From Tateyamaria omphalii (lineage in GTDB: Bacteria; Pseudomonadota; Alphaproteobacteria; Rhodobacterales; Rhodobacteraceae): a stretch of 64,000 nt of DNA. The DNA is taken from the NCBI RefSeq assembly GCF_001969365.1, contig NZ_CP019312.1, positions 1,364,001 through 1,428,000 of the forward strand. The letters run 5' to 3'. Position numbers and translations under genes: made by a program. Shown here one piece after another: positions 7,480-15,943 of this stretch (position 1 is its first letter; each line of letters begins with the position of its first letter). The notes below the pieces were generated by a model. The model was not told where the DNA came from, searched no databases, and saw nothing but the letters and a program-made list of their open reading frames with translations.

Positions 7480-9174
7480 ATGTCTATTCAACCTCCTTTG
7501 ACGGAGCTGCCGATCAAAACCGCCGACACGGGGTTTTATCGTGGGTTCAGTGTCAATGTTGCGGTGATCAGTAAGATCATCATCAGTATGCTTGTCGTCT
7601 GGTGCATCGTCTGGCCAACCGAAGCCGGTACGATCCTGGGCGACTGGAACAGCGTCATTCTCGAGAACTTTGCCGCCTGGTACATCTGGGTTGTAACCTT
7701 TTTCGTGATTGTGTGCCTTGGCCTTGCGATCTGGCCAACGGCTGGGCGCCTCAACCTGGGTCAGCCGGGTGAAAAACCTGAATTCACCAACTTTTCGTGG
7801 TTTTCCATGATGTTCGGCGCCGGGATCGGTGTCGGGATGCTCACCTGGGCCGTGGCTGAACCCGTGGCCCACTTCAAAAACAACCCCTCCGTCATCCAGG
7901 GGGCAACCACAGCGCTTGGCGCGGACAACGTGCGCGAGGCCTATGTCTGGTCGTTCCTGCATTGGGGGCTGGGCGCATGGGCGTGCTACGCCATCGCCGG
8001 TCTGGCGCTGGCATTCTTCAGCTACCGCCGTGGTCTGCCGCTGACGATCCGGTCGTCGCTGACACCGCTTTTCGGCGCCAAGCTGTCGGGGTTCCTGGGC
8101 AACCTCATCGACATCGTGGCCGTGGTTGCGACCATCCTTGGTGTGGCGCAAACGCTAGGCTTTGGCGTGGAACAGTTCGTGGCGGGTCTGACCCGGATCG
8201 GGATCGGTGGCCTTGTGCTCGATGACGGCTCGGCAACAACGCTTGGCATCATCGTGGCCCTTCTGGTCATCATGGGGGCCTCGACTCTGTCGGCACTCTC
8301 CGGTGTGGGCAAGGGCATCAAGTGGCTGTCGAACATCAACATGGTGCTGTCGATCTTCCTTCTGGGCTTCTTCATCATCTTCGGGGCCACGTTCTTTGGC
8401 GCCGCGGCCTTCTTCGTGGGCATCTGGGATTACCTCGTTGCGCTGCCATGGCTCAGCTTCAACGTCTACGCCTCTGACGGTGTCGACGGGTCCGAAGCGT
8501 TCCTGCTGGCCCAATGGCAGGGCTGGTGGCCGGTGTTCTACTGGGCCTGGTGGATCGCATTTGCCCCCTTCGTGGGCCTGTTCCTGGCGCGCATCTCGCG
8601 GGGTCGGACCATCCGTGAATTCGTGCTTGGTGCCATGATCGTTCCGTCGCTGATGTGCTTTGTCTGGTTCGCATGGGCGGGTGGCACAGCCATTGACCTC
8701 GAACTGAACGGCGATGCAAACGGTGTCATCCTGGACGCGGCCAATGGTGACAAGATCTTTGCCATGACCGAGTTCATGCTGGCGCCCATCGCGCAGCTTC
8801 TTGCGTGGGCCATGGCGGTCGTGATCGTTGTGCTGTTGATGACGTTCCTCGTGACATCGGCTGACTCAGCTGTGCTCATCGTGAACACCATCAACGCCGC
8901 CGGTGACGAAGGTCCCAAGGCGCGTCCCCACATCCTGTTCTGGGGCGCAGCCCTAGGCCTTGTGGTCGCTGGCTTGCTGATTTCCGGCGGGACCGGGGCC
9001 ATTCAGACAGCCATGGTGATCGGGGCGTTGCCATTCTCGATCGTGATGGCGCTGATGTGTGTTGCCCTGATCAAGGCGATCTACAACGACGGTCGTCGTG
9101 AGGCCGCGGGCGTGCCCGCCGTGCATTCGGAAATTCCGGGCGCCACGGGCAACGGTCTGACGCCTGCCGAATAA
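7480..9174 (+). CDS. BCCT-family betaine/carnitine/choline-type transporter (copy 2)
   Basis: 564 residues, about twelve membrane segments, starting MSIQPPLTELPIK behind AGGAAGG. It carries MMFGAGIGVGMLTWAVAEPV and FYWAWWIAFAPFVGLFLARIS, the BCCT substrate-site box. It is a divergent paralogue of the gene at 5193-7034 and is shorter because it lacks that copy's long periplasmic loop. Uptake of glycine betaine, DMSP or a similar osmolyte is expected from the family; specificity cannot be read off. A strong terminator follows. Confidence 0.92.
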   Translation: MSIQPPLTELPIKTADTGFYRGFSVNVAVISKIIISMLVVWCIVWPTEAGTILGDWNSVILENFAAWYIWVVTFFVIVCLGLAIWPTAGRLNLGQPGEKPEFTNFSWFSMMFGAGIGVGMLTWAVAEPVAHFKNNPSVIQGATTALGADNVREAYVWSFLHWGLGAWACYAIAGLALAFFSYRRGLPLTIRSSLTPLFGAKLSGFLGNLIDIVAVVATILGVAQTLGFGVEQFVAGLTRIGIGGLVLDDGSATTLGIIVALLVIMGASTLSALSGVGKGIKWLSNINMVLSIFLLGFFIIFGATFFGAAAFFVGIWDYLVALPWLSFNVYASDGVDGSEAFLLAQWQGWWPVFYWAWWIAFAPFVGLFLARISRGRTIREFVLGAMIVPSLMCFVWFAWAGGTAIDLELNGDANGVILDAANGDKIFAMTEFMLAPIAQLLAWAMAVVIVVLLMTFLVTSADSAVLIVNTINAAGDEGPKARPHILFWGAALGLVVAGLLISGGTGAIQTAMVIGALPFSIVMALMCVALIKAIYNDGRREAAGVPAVHSEIPGATGNGLTPAE

Positions 9175-9199
9175 TACGCAGTCACACGCGTAAATCACG

Positions 9200-9233
9200 G
9201 GCTCCGGCGCTTGCGCGCCGGGGCCTTTTTCTT
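9200..9233 (+). terminator. rho-independent terminator after BCCT copy 2
   Basis: GGCTCCGGCGC pairs with GCGCCGGGGCC (one G-T pair) around a short loop and is followed by TTTTTCTT. It lies about 25 bp after the transporter stop and just ahead of the next gene on the same strand. Confidence 0.9.
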
Positions 9234-9263
9234 AAGCTGGGCAGGACTGCGAAAGGCCCGCCC

Positions 9264-10490
9264 ATGTCCCTTGATCTCGACTTTGTCCGCGCCCAGTTTC
9301 CGGCTTTTGCCGAGCCATCTCTGCAGGGGCAGGCGTTTTTCGAGAACGCAGGCGGCAGTTACACCTGTCGCCACGTCATCGACCGGCTGTTCCGTTTCTA
9401 CACCCAGCGCAAGGTGCAGCCCTATGCCGACTACGACGCCTCTCGGCTGGGCGGGGAAGAAATGGACGAGGCGCGCATGCGCATGGCCGCCCTTCTTGGG
9501 GTAGAAACAGATGAACTGAGTTTCGGCCCGTCCACCACGCAAAACACCTATGTGCTGGCGCAGGCCTTTGCCGGAATGATGCAGCCGGGTGAGGCCATCG
9601 TCGTCACCAATCAGGATCACGAGGCCAATTCCGGCCCGTGGCGCCGTCTGGCCGAGCGCGGGTTCGAGATCCGCGAATGGCAGGTCGATCCCGCCACCGG
9701 CCATCTGGACCCGGCAGCACTTGAGGATCTTCTGGACGAAACCGTCCGGCTGGTCTGTTTTCCCCATTGCTCGAACGTGGTCGGCGAGATCAATCCCGTA
9801 ACCGAGATCACCGCACTTGCCCATGCCGCCGGTGCCTTTGTCTGCGTCGACGGCGTCAGCTATGCGCCGCACGGCTTTCCCGATGTCGGCACGCTTGGGC
9901 CGGACATCTACCTCTTCTCCGCCTACAAAACCTACGGGCCGCATCAGGGCCTCATGACCATCCGCCGCACGTTAGGGGAATTGCTGCCGAACCAGGGGCA
10001 TCATTTCAACGCGGGCTCCCTCTACAAACGTTTTACACCCGCAGGCCCCGATCACGCGCAAGTGGCGGCCTGTGCGGGCATGGCAGATTATGTTGACGCT
10101 CTTTACGATCACCATATAGGCGGTGGTGATACACAAGTGTCCCCGCGGGGACAGATCGTCCACGACCTGATGCGCGCCCGCGAGGTCGAGGCACTGACCC
10201 GCGTGATGGACGCGCTCAAGGACCGCAATGACCTGCGCGTGATTGGCCCGACGGATGCGTCAGTCAGGGCACCAACAGTCGCCCTCGATCTGGGCCGTGA
10301 TCCCGTCGCCGTCGCGGCCGAGCTGGCCGACGACGGGATCATGGCAGGCGGCGGTGATTTCTACGCCGGGCGCGCCTTGCAGGCCATGGGCGTGGACCCG
10401 GAGCGCGGCGTTCTGCGGTTGAGTTTCACGCATTACACGAACGATGCCGAGATTGATCAAATGCTGACCGCCCTAGACGCTGTTCTTTGA
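9264..10490 (+). CDS. class V aminotransferase / cysteine desulfurase-like PLP enzyme
   Basis: 408 residues of the PLP fold type I class V family. FENAGGSYTC near residue 30 and GPSTTQNTY near 90 match the cofactor phosphate region; the PLP lysine is in FSAYKTYGPHQG. The family includes cysteine desulfurases, selenocysteine lyases and isopenicillin-N epimerase-like proteins. No isc or suf genes are nearby and the desulfurase catalytic-loop cysteine is not evident, so sulfur mobilisation is not assured. An exact copy of a GTCCCCGCGGGGACAG sequence is embedded in the gene at 10139-10154, encoding part of QVSPRGQ. Confidence 0.8.
   Translation: MSLDLDFVRAQFPAFAEPSLQGQAFFENAGGSYTCRHVIDRLFRFYTQRKVQPYADYDASRLGGEEMDEARMRMAALLGVETDELSFGPSTTQNTYVLAQAFAGMMQPGEAIVVTNQDHEANSGPWRRLAERGFEIREWQVDPATGHLDPAALEDLLDETVRLVCFPHCSNVVGEINPVTEITALAHAAGAFVCVDGVSYAPHGFPDVGTLGPDIYLFSAYKTYGPHQGLMTIRRTLGELLPNQGHHFNAGSLYKRFTPAGPDHAQVAACAGMADYVDALYDHHIGGGDTQVSPRGQIVHDLMRAREVEALTRVMDALKDRNDLRVIGPTDASVRAPTVALDLGRDPVAVAAELADDGIMAGGGDFYAGRALQAMGVDPERGVLRLSFTHYTNDAEIDQMLTALDAVL
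10138..10154. repeat. dispersed palindrome GTCCCCGCGGGGAC, copy 1 (inside aminotransferase gene)
   Basis: TGTCCCCGCGGGGACA is a perfect 16-base palindrome here, and the core GTCCCCGCGGGGACAG recurs exactly at 30391-30406 and 47699-47714. In this copy the bases are read as S-P-R-G-Q. Three exact 16-mers in 64 kb are far above chance, so this is likely a family of short dispersed palindromes. Confidence 0.8.
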
Positions 10491-10513
10491 CGCAAGGACA
10501 CCCTGCGACATCT

Positions 10514-10541
10514 TGATCCAACTGCGTGCGCGCTACGTAAG
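10514..10541 (+). promoter_or_regulatory. ECF11/RpoE-type promoter (TGATCC-N18-TAAG) before phrB
   Basis: TGATCC at 10514-10519 and TAAG at 10538-10541 are separated by exactly 18 bp. This agrees with the promoter recognised by Rhodobacter sphaeroides sigma-E (ECF11, controlled by ChrR), which answers singlet oxygen. In that organism the photolyase and cyclopropane fatty acid synthase genes belong to the regulon, and here the same two genes follow directly. The predicted start point is roughly 20 bp before the phrB start codon. No rpoE or chrR gene lies in the window. Confidence 0.75.
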
Positions 10542-10567
10542 CCTCGGTAACAAAAGGAAACGGGGCG

Positions 10568-11986
10568 TTGAGCAGCACACCGATCATCATGTGGTTCCGG
10601 CGGGACTTGAGACTGAGCGACCATCCGGCGCTCAAAGCTGCCTGCGACAGCGGCTGTCCCGTGATCCCCGTCGTCATCCGCGACGGCAGCGTCGACGACT
10701 TGGGCGCAGCACCAAAATGGCGTTGGGGTTTGGGGGTCGAGCATCTCGCGCAATCGCTGGCCGATAAGGGCAGCAAGCTGATTTTCCGGTCGGGCGACGC
10801 GCTGAAAGTCTTGCAAAAACTGATCGAAGAAACCGGGGCGGGGGCCGTCTATTGGTCGCGCCTCTATGATCCGCAGGCCGTTGAGCGCGACAGCACGATC
10901 AAAGCGACGCTCAAGGAACAGGACATTGACGCGCGCAGCTACGGCGGCCATCTTATGTTCGAGCCCTGGACGGCAGAGACCAAGACGGGCGGCTTCTACA
11001 AGGTTTACACACCCTTTTGGCGGTCGGTGAAGGACCGCGAGGTGGACGCGCCCTTGTCCACACCGGGCCGCATTCCCGCCCCCGATGCGTGGCCCGACAG
11101 CGAGGCGCTGGATGACTGGGCGCTTGGTTCCGCGATGAACCGCGGCGCGGAGATCGTCCGCCCCTATGTGCGGTTGGGCGAGAGTGCGGCACAGTCGCGG
11201 CTTGGGGCATTCATGGCCTCCAAAGTCGCAAGCTACGACAACGGACGGGACATCCCGGCCGAGGATCGCACGTCGAACCTGTCGGAGAACCTGGCTCTTG
11301 GAGAGATCAGCCCGCACCAGTGTTGGCACGCAGGGGTGCGGGCGTTGGACGAGGGTAAGGCCGGTGCGGAAACCTTCCTGAAAGAATTGGTCTGGCGCGA
11401 GTTTGCGTATCACCTGATGCACCATACGCCGCGCATCGTGGACCAGAACTGGAAAGAGGATTGGGATTCGTTTCCCTGGAACGAGGACGAGCGCAGGGCC
11501 GAGGTCAAAGCCTGGAAACAGGGGCGGACCGGCATCCAGTTCGTCGATGCCGCCATGCGCGAGATGTACGTGACGGGGCGCATGCACAACCGTGGGCGCA
11601 TGATCGTCGCGTCGTATCTGTGCAAGCACCTGATGTGTCATTGGCGGATTGGGCAGCGGTGGTTCGACGACTGCCTGATTGACTGGGATCCCGCCAGCAA
11701 CGCGATGGGCTGGCAGTGGTCGGCGGGCTCTGGTCCCGATGCGACGCCCTATTTCCGAGTGTTCAACCCGGTCACGCAACTCGACAAGTTCGACAAGAAC
11801 CGCGACTACGTCAGCCGCTGGATCGCCGAAGGGCGCAGCAACAAGGCATCCGAGGCGCTATCCTATTTCGACGCGATCCCACGGTCGTGGAACATGTCGC
11901 CGGATGACGGTTATCCGGACCCGATCGTCGCCGCTGACCAAGGGCGCAAACGGGCGCTAAGTGCTTATGAAAACCGTGATTTCTGA
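10568..11986 (+). CDS. phrB: deoxyribodipyrimidine photolyase (cryptochrome/photolyase family)
   Basis: 472 residues. The N-terminal antenna domain starts with IIMWFRRDLRLSDHPAL; the C-terminal FAD domain has ELVWREFAYH, then FVDAAMREMYVTGRMHNRGRM and WWDDCL-like/DPASNAMGWQW segments, the family core. The enzyme uses blue light and FADH- to split cyclobutane pyrimidine dimers. The start is a TTG behind AAAGGAAACGGGG; starting at the next ATG would remove part of the first beta strand. The gene heads a probable stress operon behind an ECF11 promoter. Confidence 0.92.
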   Translation: MSSTPIIMWFRRDLRLSDHPALKAACDSGCPVIPVVIRDGSVDDLGAAPKWRWGLGVEHLAQSLADKGSKLIFRSGDALKVLQKLIEETGAGAVYWSRLYDPQAVERDSTIKATLKEQDIDARSYGGHLMFEPWTAETKTGGFYKVYTPFWRSVKDREVDAPLSTPGRIPAPDAWPDSEALDDWALGSAMNRGAEIVRPYVRLGESAAQSRLGAFMASKVASYDNGRDIPAEDRTSNLSENLALGEISPHQCWHAGVRALDEGKAGAETFLKELVWREFAYHLMHHTPRIVDQNWKEDWDSFPWNEDERRAEVKAWKQGRTGIQFVDAAMREMYVTGRMHNRGRMIVASYLCKHLMCHWRIGQRWFDDCLIDWDPASNAMGWQWSAGSGPDATPYFRVFNPVTQLDKFDKNRDYVSRWIAEGRSNKASEALSYFDAIPRSWNMSPDDGYPDPIVAADQGRKRALSAYENRDF

Positions 11987-12061
11987 GTGCAAACGCGTGG
12001 GAATGGTTGCGCCAGTGAAAGTGTCTAGTTAACTTGACAAAAACGCCTATGGGGAGCGTGT

Positions 12062-13270
12062 ATGATCCTGACAAAGACGGACGGCCAGACAAACTTGCCG
12101 CGATATTTTGCCCGTGTCTTTGACATGGCGCAGGGGATGAACAACGGACGTGTTGATTTTGTGCTGCCGGATGGCCGGCAGTTTCGGGCCGAGGGCCCGA
12201 ACCCCGGCCCGGTGGCCGAGGTGCACATCCACAACGATGACCTTTTTGCCCGTTTGATCCGCGAGGGCGATCTGGGATTTTGCGACGCCTATCTTGATGA
12301 ATGGTGGAGCACACCGGACCTTCAGGCCTTTATGGACTGGGTACATGCGGACAACGACGACATCTATGACGGGTTTCCCGGCATGGGCTTGGTGCGACGT
12401 TTTGAGAAGTTCCGCTTTTGGCTGCAACGCAACAACCGTGTGCAGGCCAAAAAGAACATCAGCTACCACTATGATCTGGGCAACGAGTTCTATGGCCTGT
12501 GGTTGGATGACACGATGACCTATTCCTCGGCCCTGTTTGAGACGGGGCAGGAAAGCCACGAGGCGGCGCAGATCGCGAAATACGCCAGCATGGTGGACCA
12601 GATGGGCGCGCAGCCCGGCGATCACATCCTTGAGATCGGGTGCGGTTGGGGTGGCTTTGCGGAATATGCCGCCAAGGAGCGGGGGCTGAAGGTCACGGGC
12701 CTGACCATCAGCGAAGAACAGATCAAGTATGCCCGGGAACGGATTGAGAAGGCTGGACTTTCCAATCTTGTCGATTTCAAGTTGCAGGATTACCGCGACG
12801 AGCGTGGGACCTATGATGGCATCGCAAGCATCGAGATGTTCGAAGCTGTGGGCGAGAAATACTGGCCCGTCTACTTCGAGACTGTCAAAGAGCGCCTGAA
12901 GCCCGGCAAGAACGCAACGCTTCAGATCATCACAGTCACGGACCGGCGGTGGAAAGTCTACAAGCGCGGCGTGGATTTCATTCAGAAGTACATCTTTCCC
13001 GGTGGCATGTTGCCCAGCCCGTCGGTGCTGCGCCAACAGATCACCAAGGCCGGTCTGGGTATCGAGCGGTCCATCGAATTCGGCGAAAGCTACAACATCT
13101 CGCTGCGCCGCTGGCACGAAACCTTCAACCAGAAGTGGGACGAGATTGCCGAGATGGGTTTTGACGACCGTTTTCGGCGGATGTGGAATTTTTACCTGAC
13201 CTCTTGCGCGGCCACCTTTGAAAGTGCCAACTGCGATGTGACCCAGATCACGATCAAACGACCCGGATAA
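12062..13270 (+). CDS. cfa: cyclopropane-fatty-acyl-phospholipid synthase
   Basis: 402 residues. The SAM-binding motif LEIGCGWGGFAEYAA lies near residue 195, preceded by ISYHYDLGNEFYGLWLDDTMTYS, the family lipid-binding signature, and followed by EMFEAVGEKYW and FIQKYIFPGGMLPS. The enzyme adds a methylene group from SAM to unsaturated acyl chains of membrane phospholipids. The start follows GGGGAG. It lies 75 bp after phrB, and in Rhodobacter sphaeroides the same neighbours are both sigma-E targets, so a joint stress response is likely. A TTGACA just upstream lacks a -10 partner. Confidence 0.93.
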   Translation: MILTKTDGQTNLPRYFARVFDMAQGMNNGRVDFVLPDGRQFRAEGPNPGPVAEVHIHNDDLFARLIREGDLGFCDAYLDEWWSTPDLQAFMDWVHADNDDIYDGFPGMGLVRRFEKFRFWLQRNNRVQAKKNISYHYDLGNEFYGLWLDDTMTYSSALFETGQESHEAAQIAKYASMVDQMGAQPGDHILEIGCGWGGFAEYAAKERGLKVTGLTISEEQIKYARERIEKAGLSNLVDFKLQDYRDERGTYDGIASIEMFEAVGEKYWPVYFETVKERLKPGKNATLQIITVTDRRWKVYKRGVDFIQKYIFPGGMLPSPSVLRQQITKAGLGIERSIEFGESYNISLRRWHETFNQKWDEIAEMGFDDRFRRMWNFYLTSCAATFESANCDVTQITIKRPG

Positions 13271-13288
13271 GTATGAAAGACCTGAACG

Positions 13289-13729
13289 ATGCCTGACGCA
13301 GCCAAGCTTGTCGGTGGCGTGTGCCTGGCGATCCTGGCCTTTGTCGTGTCCGGCATGATCATGCCGCTGTTCGAGGAAGACACAAATTTCGGCTGGTTCA
13401 CACATGTCAATGTTGCCGTCGGGTTCATATGTGGCTGGATGGTGATCGGCGCGCGGGCAGGGCGCGGCATGACGTCTGCGATCAACGTCGGCCTGACGGG
13501 CCCGGTCGTCATGGTGTTCTGGGCGCTGTTCATCCAATCGTGCAACGAGATGGTGCGCGTTGCCATGAAGAACCGCTATGACGGCGCGTTCGAGGCCGTC
13601 GTCGCCATCTTTCAGATCGGGGCGGAATGGGCGCTGTTGATGGCCACGATACCGATTTGGGTGACCTTGCTTGCCGGTGGGGCGATCACGGGTGTGTTGA
13701 CCGAATACGCCTGGCGCACCTGGCGATAG
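13289..13729 (+). CDS. trgA: TrgA-family membrane protein (tellurite resistance locus)
   Basis: 146 residues with four hydrophobic segments. MIMPLFEEDTNFGWFTHVN, an RAGRG turn and an AMKNRYDGAFEA loop match the small TrgA family. trgA was first described beside trgB and cysK in Rhodobacter sphaeroides, where the locus raises tellurite resistance; exactly that order is found here. It follows cfa by 18 bp and precedes trgB by 4 bp, so it probably belongs to the phrB-cfa transcript. The biochemical role of TrgA is not known. Confidence 0.85.
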   Translation: MPDAAKLVGGVCLAILAFVVSGMIMPLFEEDTNFGWFTHVNVAVGFICGWMVIGARAGRGMTSAINVGLTGPVVMVFWALFIQSCNEMVRVAMKNRYDGAFEAVVAIFQIGAEWALLMATIPIWVTLLAGGAITGVLTEYAWRTWR

Positions 13730-13733
13730 GGCG

Positions 13734-14840
13734 ATGGCACCTCTGTTTTTCTATGGCACGTTGAGATACGCGCCCCTTCTTGACTGCGTGTCGGGGCGGG
13801 ATGGGCCGCTTGACACAGAGACGGCGGCGCTGCCGGGATATGTGGCGCGCGCGTCGCTGGACGGCCTTTACCCTGTCTTGCGGGAAGCGCCCGGTGCGCT
13901 GGCCCACGGAGTGGTCGTGCGTGGTCTCACGGATGCGGAAGTTGCACGGCTCAATTACTACGAGGGCGGTTTCGACTACGACCTTAGGTCCGTTGTGCTT
14001 GCGTCCGGGGAAGAGGCGCAGGTCTATGTGCCCGGGCAGGGCGTTTCTGCGACGGACGCGGTTTGGGACTTTGATGCGTGGCAGGCAAAGTGGGCCCAGA
14101 TGACCCTGTGGGCCTCCCGCGAGGTCATGGCGGGCTATGGTCATCTGAGCCCGGCCGTCATCGCCGCCCGCTTTCCCCGCATTCGCGCGCGGGCCTGGAG
14201 CAAGGTTCTCGCCCAATCGGGTCGGCATGGTCGCGATGTTCTGGACGGGCGTGTCGAGGTCCTGTCGCGCAGCCAGGGCTATGTGAACTTTTTTGCGCTG
14301 GAGGATGTCGTGCTGCGGCACGAGACGTTTGACGGCGGGATGTCTGAACCGATGGAGCGTGGCGTATTCGTGTCGTCGGATGCCGCTCTTGTTCTGCCCT
14401 ACGATCCGGCGCGGGATCGGGTCTTGCTGGTCGAGCAAATCCGCATGGGTCCAATCGGTCGCGACGATCCGGTGCGCTGGCAGTTGGAGCCGGTGGCCGG
14501 GTTGGTCGATCCCGGTGAGACTCCCGAAGAGGCGGCGCGCCGTGAGGGGCAGGAGGAGGCGGGCCTGGATTTTGGCGCGCTGGAGCCGGTGGGCGAATGC
14601 TATGCCTCGCCCGGTGCGACAACCGACTTTTTTCACATGTTTGTCGGTCTTTGCGATTTGCCGGATGGCGTGGCGGGCATCGGCGGGGAAGAGGCCGAGG
14701 GCGAAAACATCCGCAGCCACGTCATCGGGTTCGACGCCTTGCTGGCCATGGCCGATGACCGGCGCATTGCGAACGCGCCCCTTGGCATGCTGACCTATTG
14801 GTTGCATCGCCACCGCGATCGGTTGCGTGGGATGTCCTAG
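13734..14840 (+). CDS. trgB: TrgB-like fusion: gamma-glutamylcyclotransferase-like + NUDIX hydrolase
   Basis: 368 residues in two domains. The first carries FFYGTLRY at residues 5-12 and a YYEGGFDYDLR segment near 75-85, the pattern of the GGCT/AIG2-like fold. The second has a complete NUDIX box from G256 to L278 (GLVDPGE...REGQEEAGL), most like ADP-ribose pyrophosphatases. Position between trgA and cysK supports TrgB. A role in removing toxic nucleoside diphosphate compounds or gamma-glutamyl derivatives under thiol stress is inferred from the two folds, not shown. The family is largely alphaproteobacterial. Confidence 0.85.
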   Translation: MAPLFFYGTLRYAPLLDCVSGRDGPLDTETAALPGYVARASLDGLYPVLREAPGALAHGVVVRGLTDAEVARLNYYEGGFDYDLRSVVLASGEEAQVYVPGQGVSATDAVWDFDAWQAKWAQMTLWASREVMAGYGHLSPAVIAARFPRIRARAWSKVLAQSGRHGRDVLDGRVEVLSRSQGYVNFFALEDVVLRHETFDGGMSEPMERGVFVSSDAALVLPYDPARDRVLLVEQIRMGPIGRDDPVRWQLEPVAGLVDPGETPEEAARREGQEEAGLDFGALEPVGECYASPGATTDFFHMFVGLCDLPDGVAGIGGEEAEGENIRSHVIGFDALLAMADDRRIANAPLGMLTYWLHRHRDRLRGMS

Positions 14841-14908
14841 CCGGACGCGGCTTGAGGTCGGGTGATTGCACCGCTACACCATTGGGGAACGACGGAAGGA
14901 ATGCCCTC

Positions 14909-15943
14909 ATGCGCTACGCATCTGATCTGGCCGCGGCCATTGGAAACACGCCTTTGATCAAGTTGCGGCAGGCGAGCGAGGAGACAGGCTGCACCATTCT
15001 GGGCAAGGCCGAGTTCATGAACCCCGGGCAGTCGGTCAAGGACCGCGCGGCGCTGTCGATCATTCAGGATGCGGTGGCCAGCGGCGCGTTGCGCCCCGGT
15101 GGCACCATCGTCGAGGGGACGGCTGGCAATACCGGCATCGGGCTCGCGTTGGTGGGCGCGTCGATGGGGTTCAAGACCGTCATCGTGATCCCCGAGACGC
15201 AGAGCCAGGAAAAGAAGGATATGCTGCGGCTGGCCGGTGCCGAACTGGTGCAGGTGCCCGCGGCACCCTATCGCAACCCGAACAATTTTGTGCGCTATTC
15301 CGGGCGCTTGGCTGAGGAACTGGCCAAGACGGAGCCGAACGGTGCGATCTGGGCCAACCAGTTCGACAACGTGGCCAACCGCAAGGCCCATATCGAGACG
15401 ACGGGGCCGGAGATCTGGGAGCAGACGGACGGAAAGGTCGACGGGTTCATCTGTGCGGTTGGCTCGGGCGGCACGCTTGCAGGCGTGGCCGAGGTGTTGC
15501 AACCCAAGGGTGTCAAGATCGGACTTGCCGATCCGGACGGCGCAGGGCTTTTCAGCTACTACACCACCGGTGAGATTGCGATGCAGGGCGGGTCCATCGC
15601 CGAAGGGATCGGGCAGGTGCGCATCACAAAGAACCTGGAAGGGTTCACACCCGATTTCAGCTACAACGTGTCGGATGCCGAGGCGTTGCCGATTGTGTTT
15701 GACCTGCTTGAGCATGAGGGGCTGTGCCTTGGCGCGTCTTCGGGCGTCAACGTGGCGGGGGCGATCCGGTTGGCCAAGGACCTGGGACCGGGCCACACCG
15801 TCGTGACGATCCTGTGTGACTTTGGCACCCGCTATCAATCCAAGCTCTTCAACCCCGACTTTCTGCGCAGCAAGGATCTGCCGGTGCCGGATTGGCTTGA
15901 ACAAGGGCCGTCCAGCATCCCTGGTGTGTTCGAGGACGTTTGA
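14909..15943 (+). CDS. cysK: cysteine synthase A
   Basis: 344 residues of fold type II PLP enzymes. NTPLIKL near the start, the PLP lysine K44 in GQSVKDRAAL, a GTAGNTGIG substrate loop and GSGGTLAG phosphate loop are all present. It makes L-cysteine from O-acetylserine and sulfide. The start ATG at 14909 lies 8 bases after GGAAGGA. It follows trgB by 68 bp and overlaps the MscS-type channel gene by 1-3 bases (TGATG). The locus trgA-trgB-cysK is conserved in Rhodobacter and links cysteine supply with oxyanion stress. Confidence 0.93.
   Translation: MRYASDLAAAIGNTPLIKLRQASEETGCTILGKAEFMNPGQSVKDRAALSIIQDAVASGALRPGGTIVEGTAGNTGIGLALVGASMGFKTVIVIPETQSQEKKDMLRLAGAELVQVPAAPYRNPNNFVRYSGRLAEELAKTEPNGAIWANQFDNVANRKAHIETTGPEIWEQTDGKVDGFICAVGSGGTLAGVAEVLQPKGVKIGLADPDGAGLFSYYTTGEIAMQGGSIAEGIGQVRITKNLEGFTPDFSYNVSDAEALPIVFDLLEHEGLCLGASSGVNVAGAIRLAKDLGPGHTVVTILCDFGTRYQSKLFNPDFLRSKDLPVPDWLEQGPSSIPGVFEDV

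Noticed and set aside
12035..12061. TTGACA just upstream of cfa as a sigma-70 promoter
   Set aside because: It starts only 27 bp before the ATG, leaving no room for a -10 box and leader.
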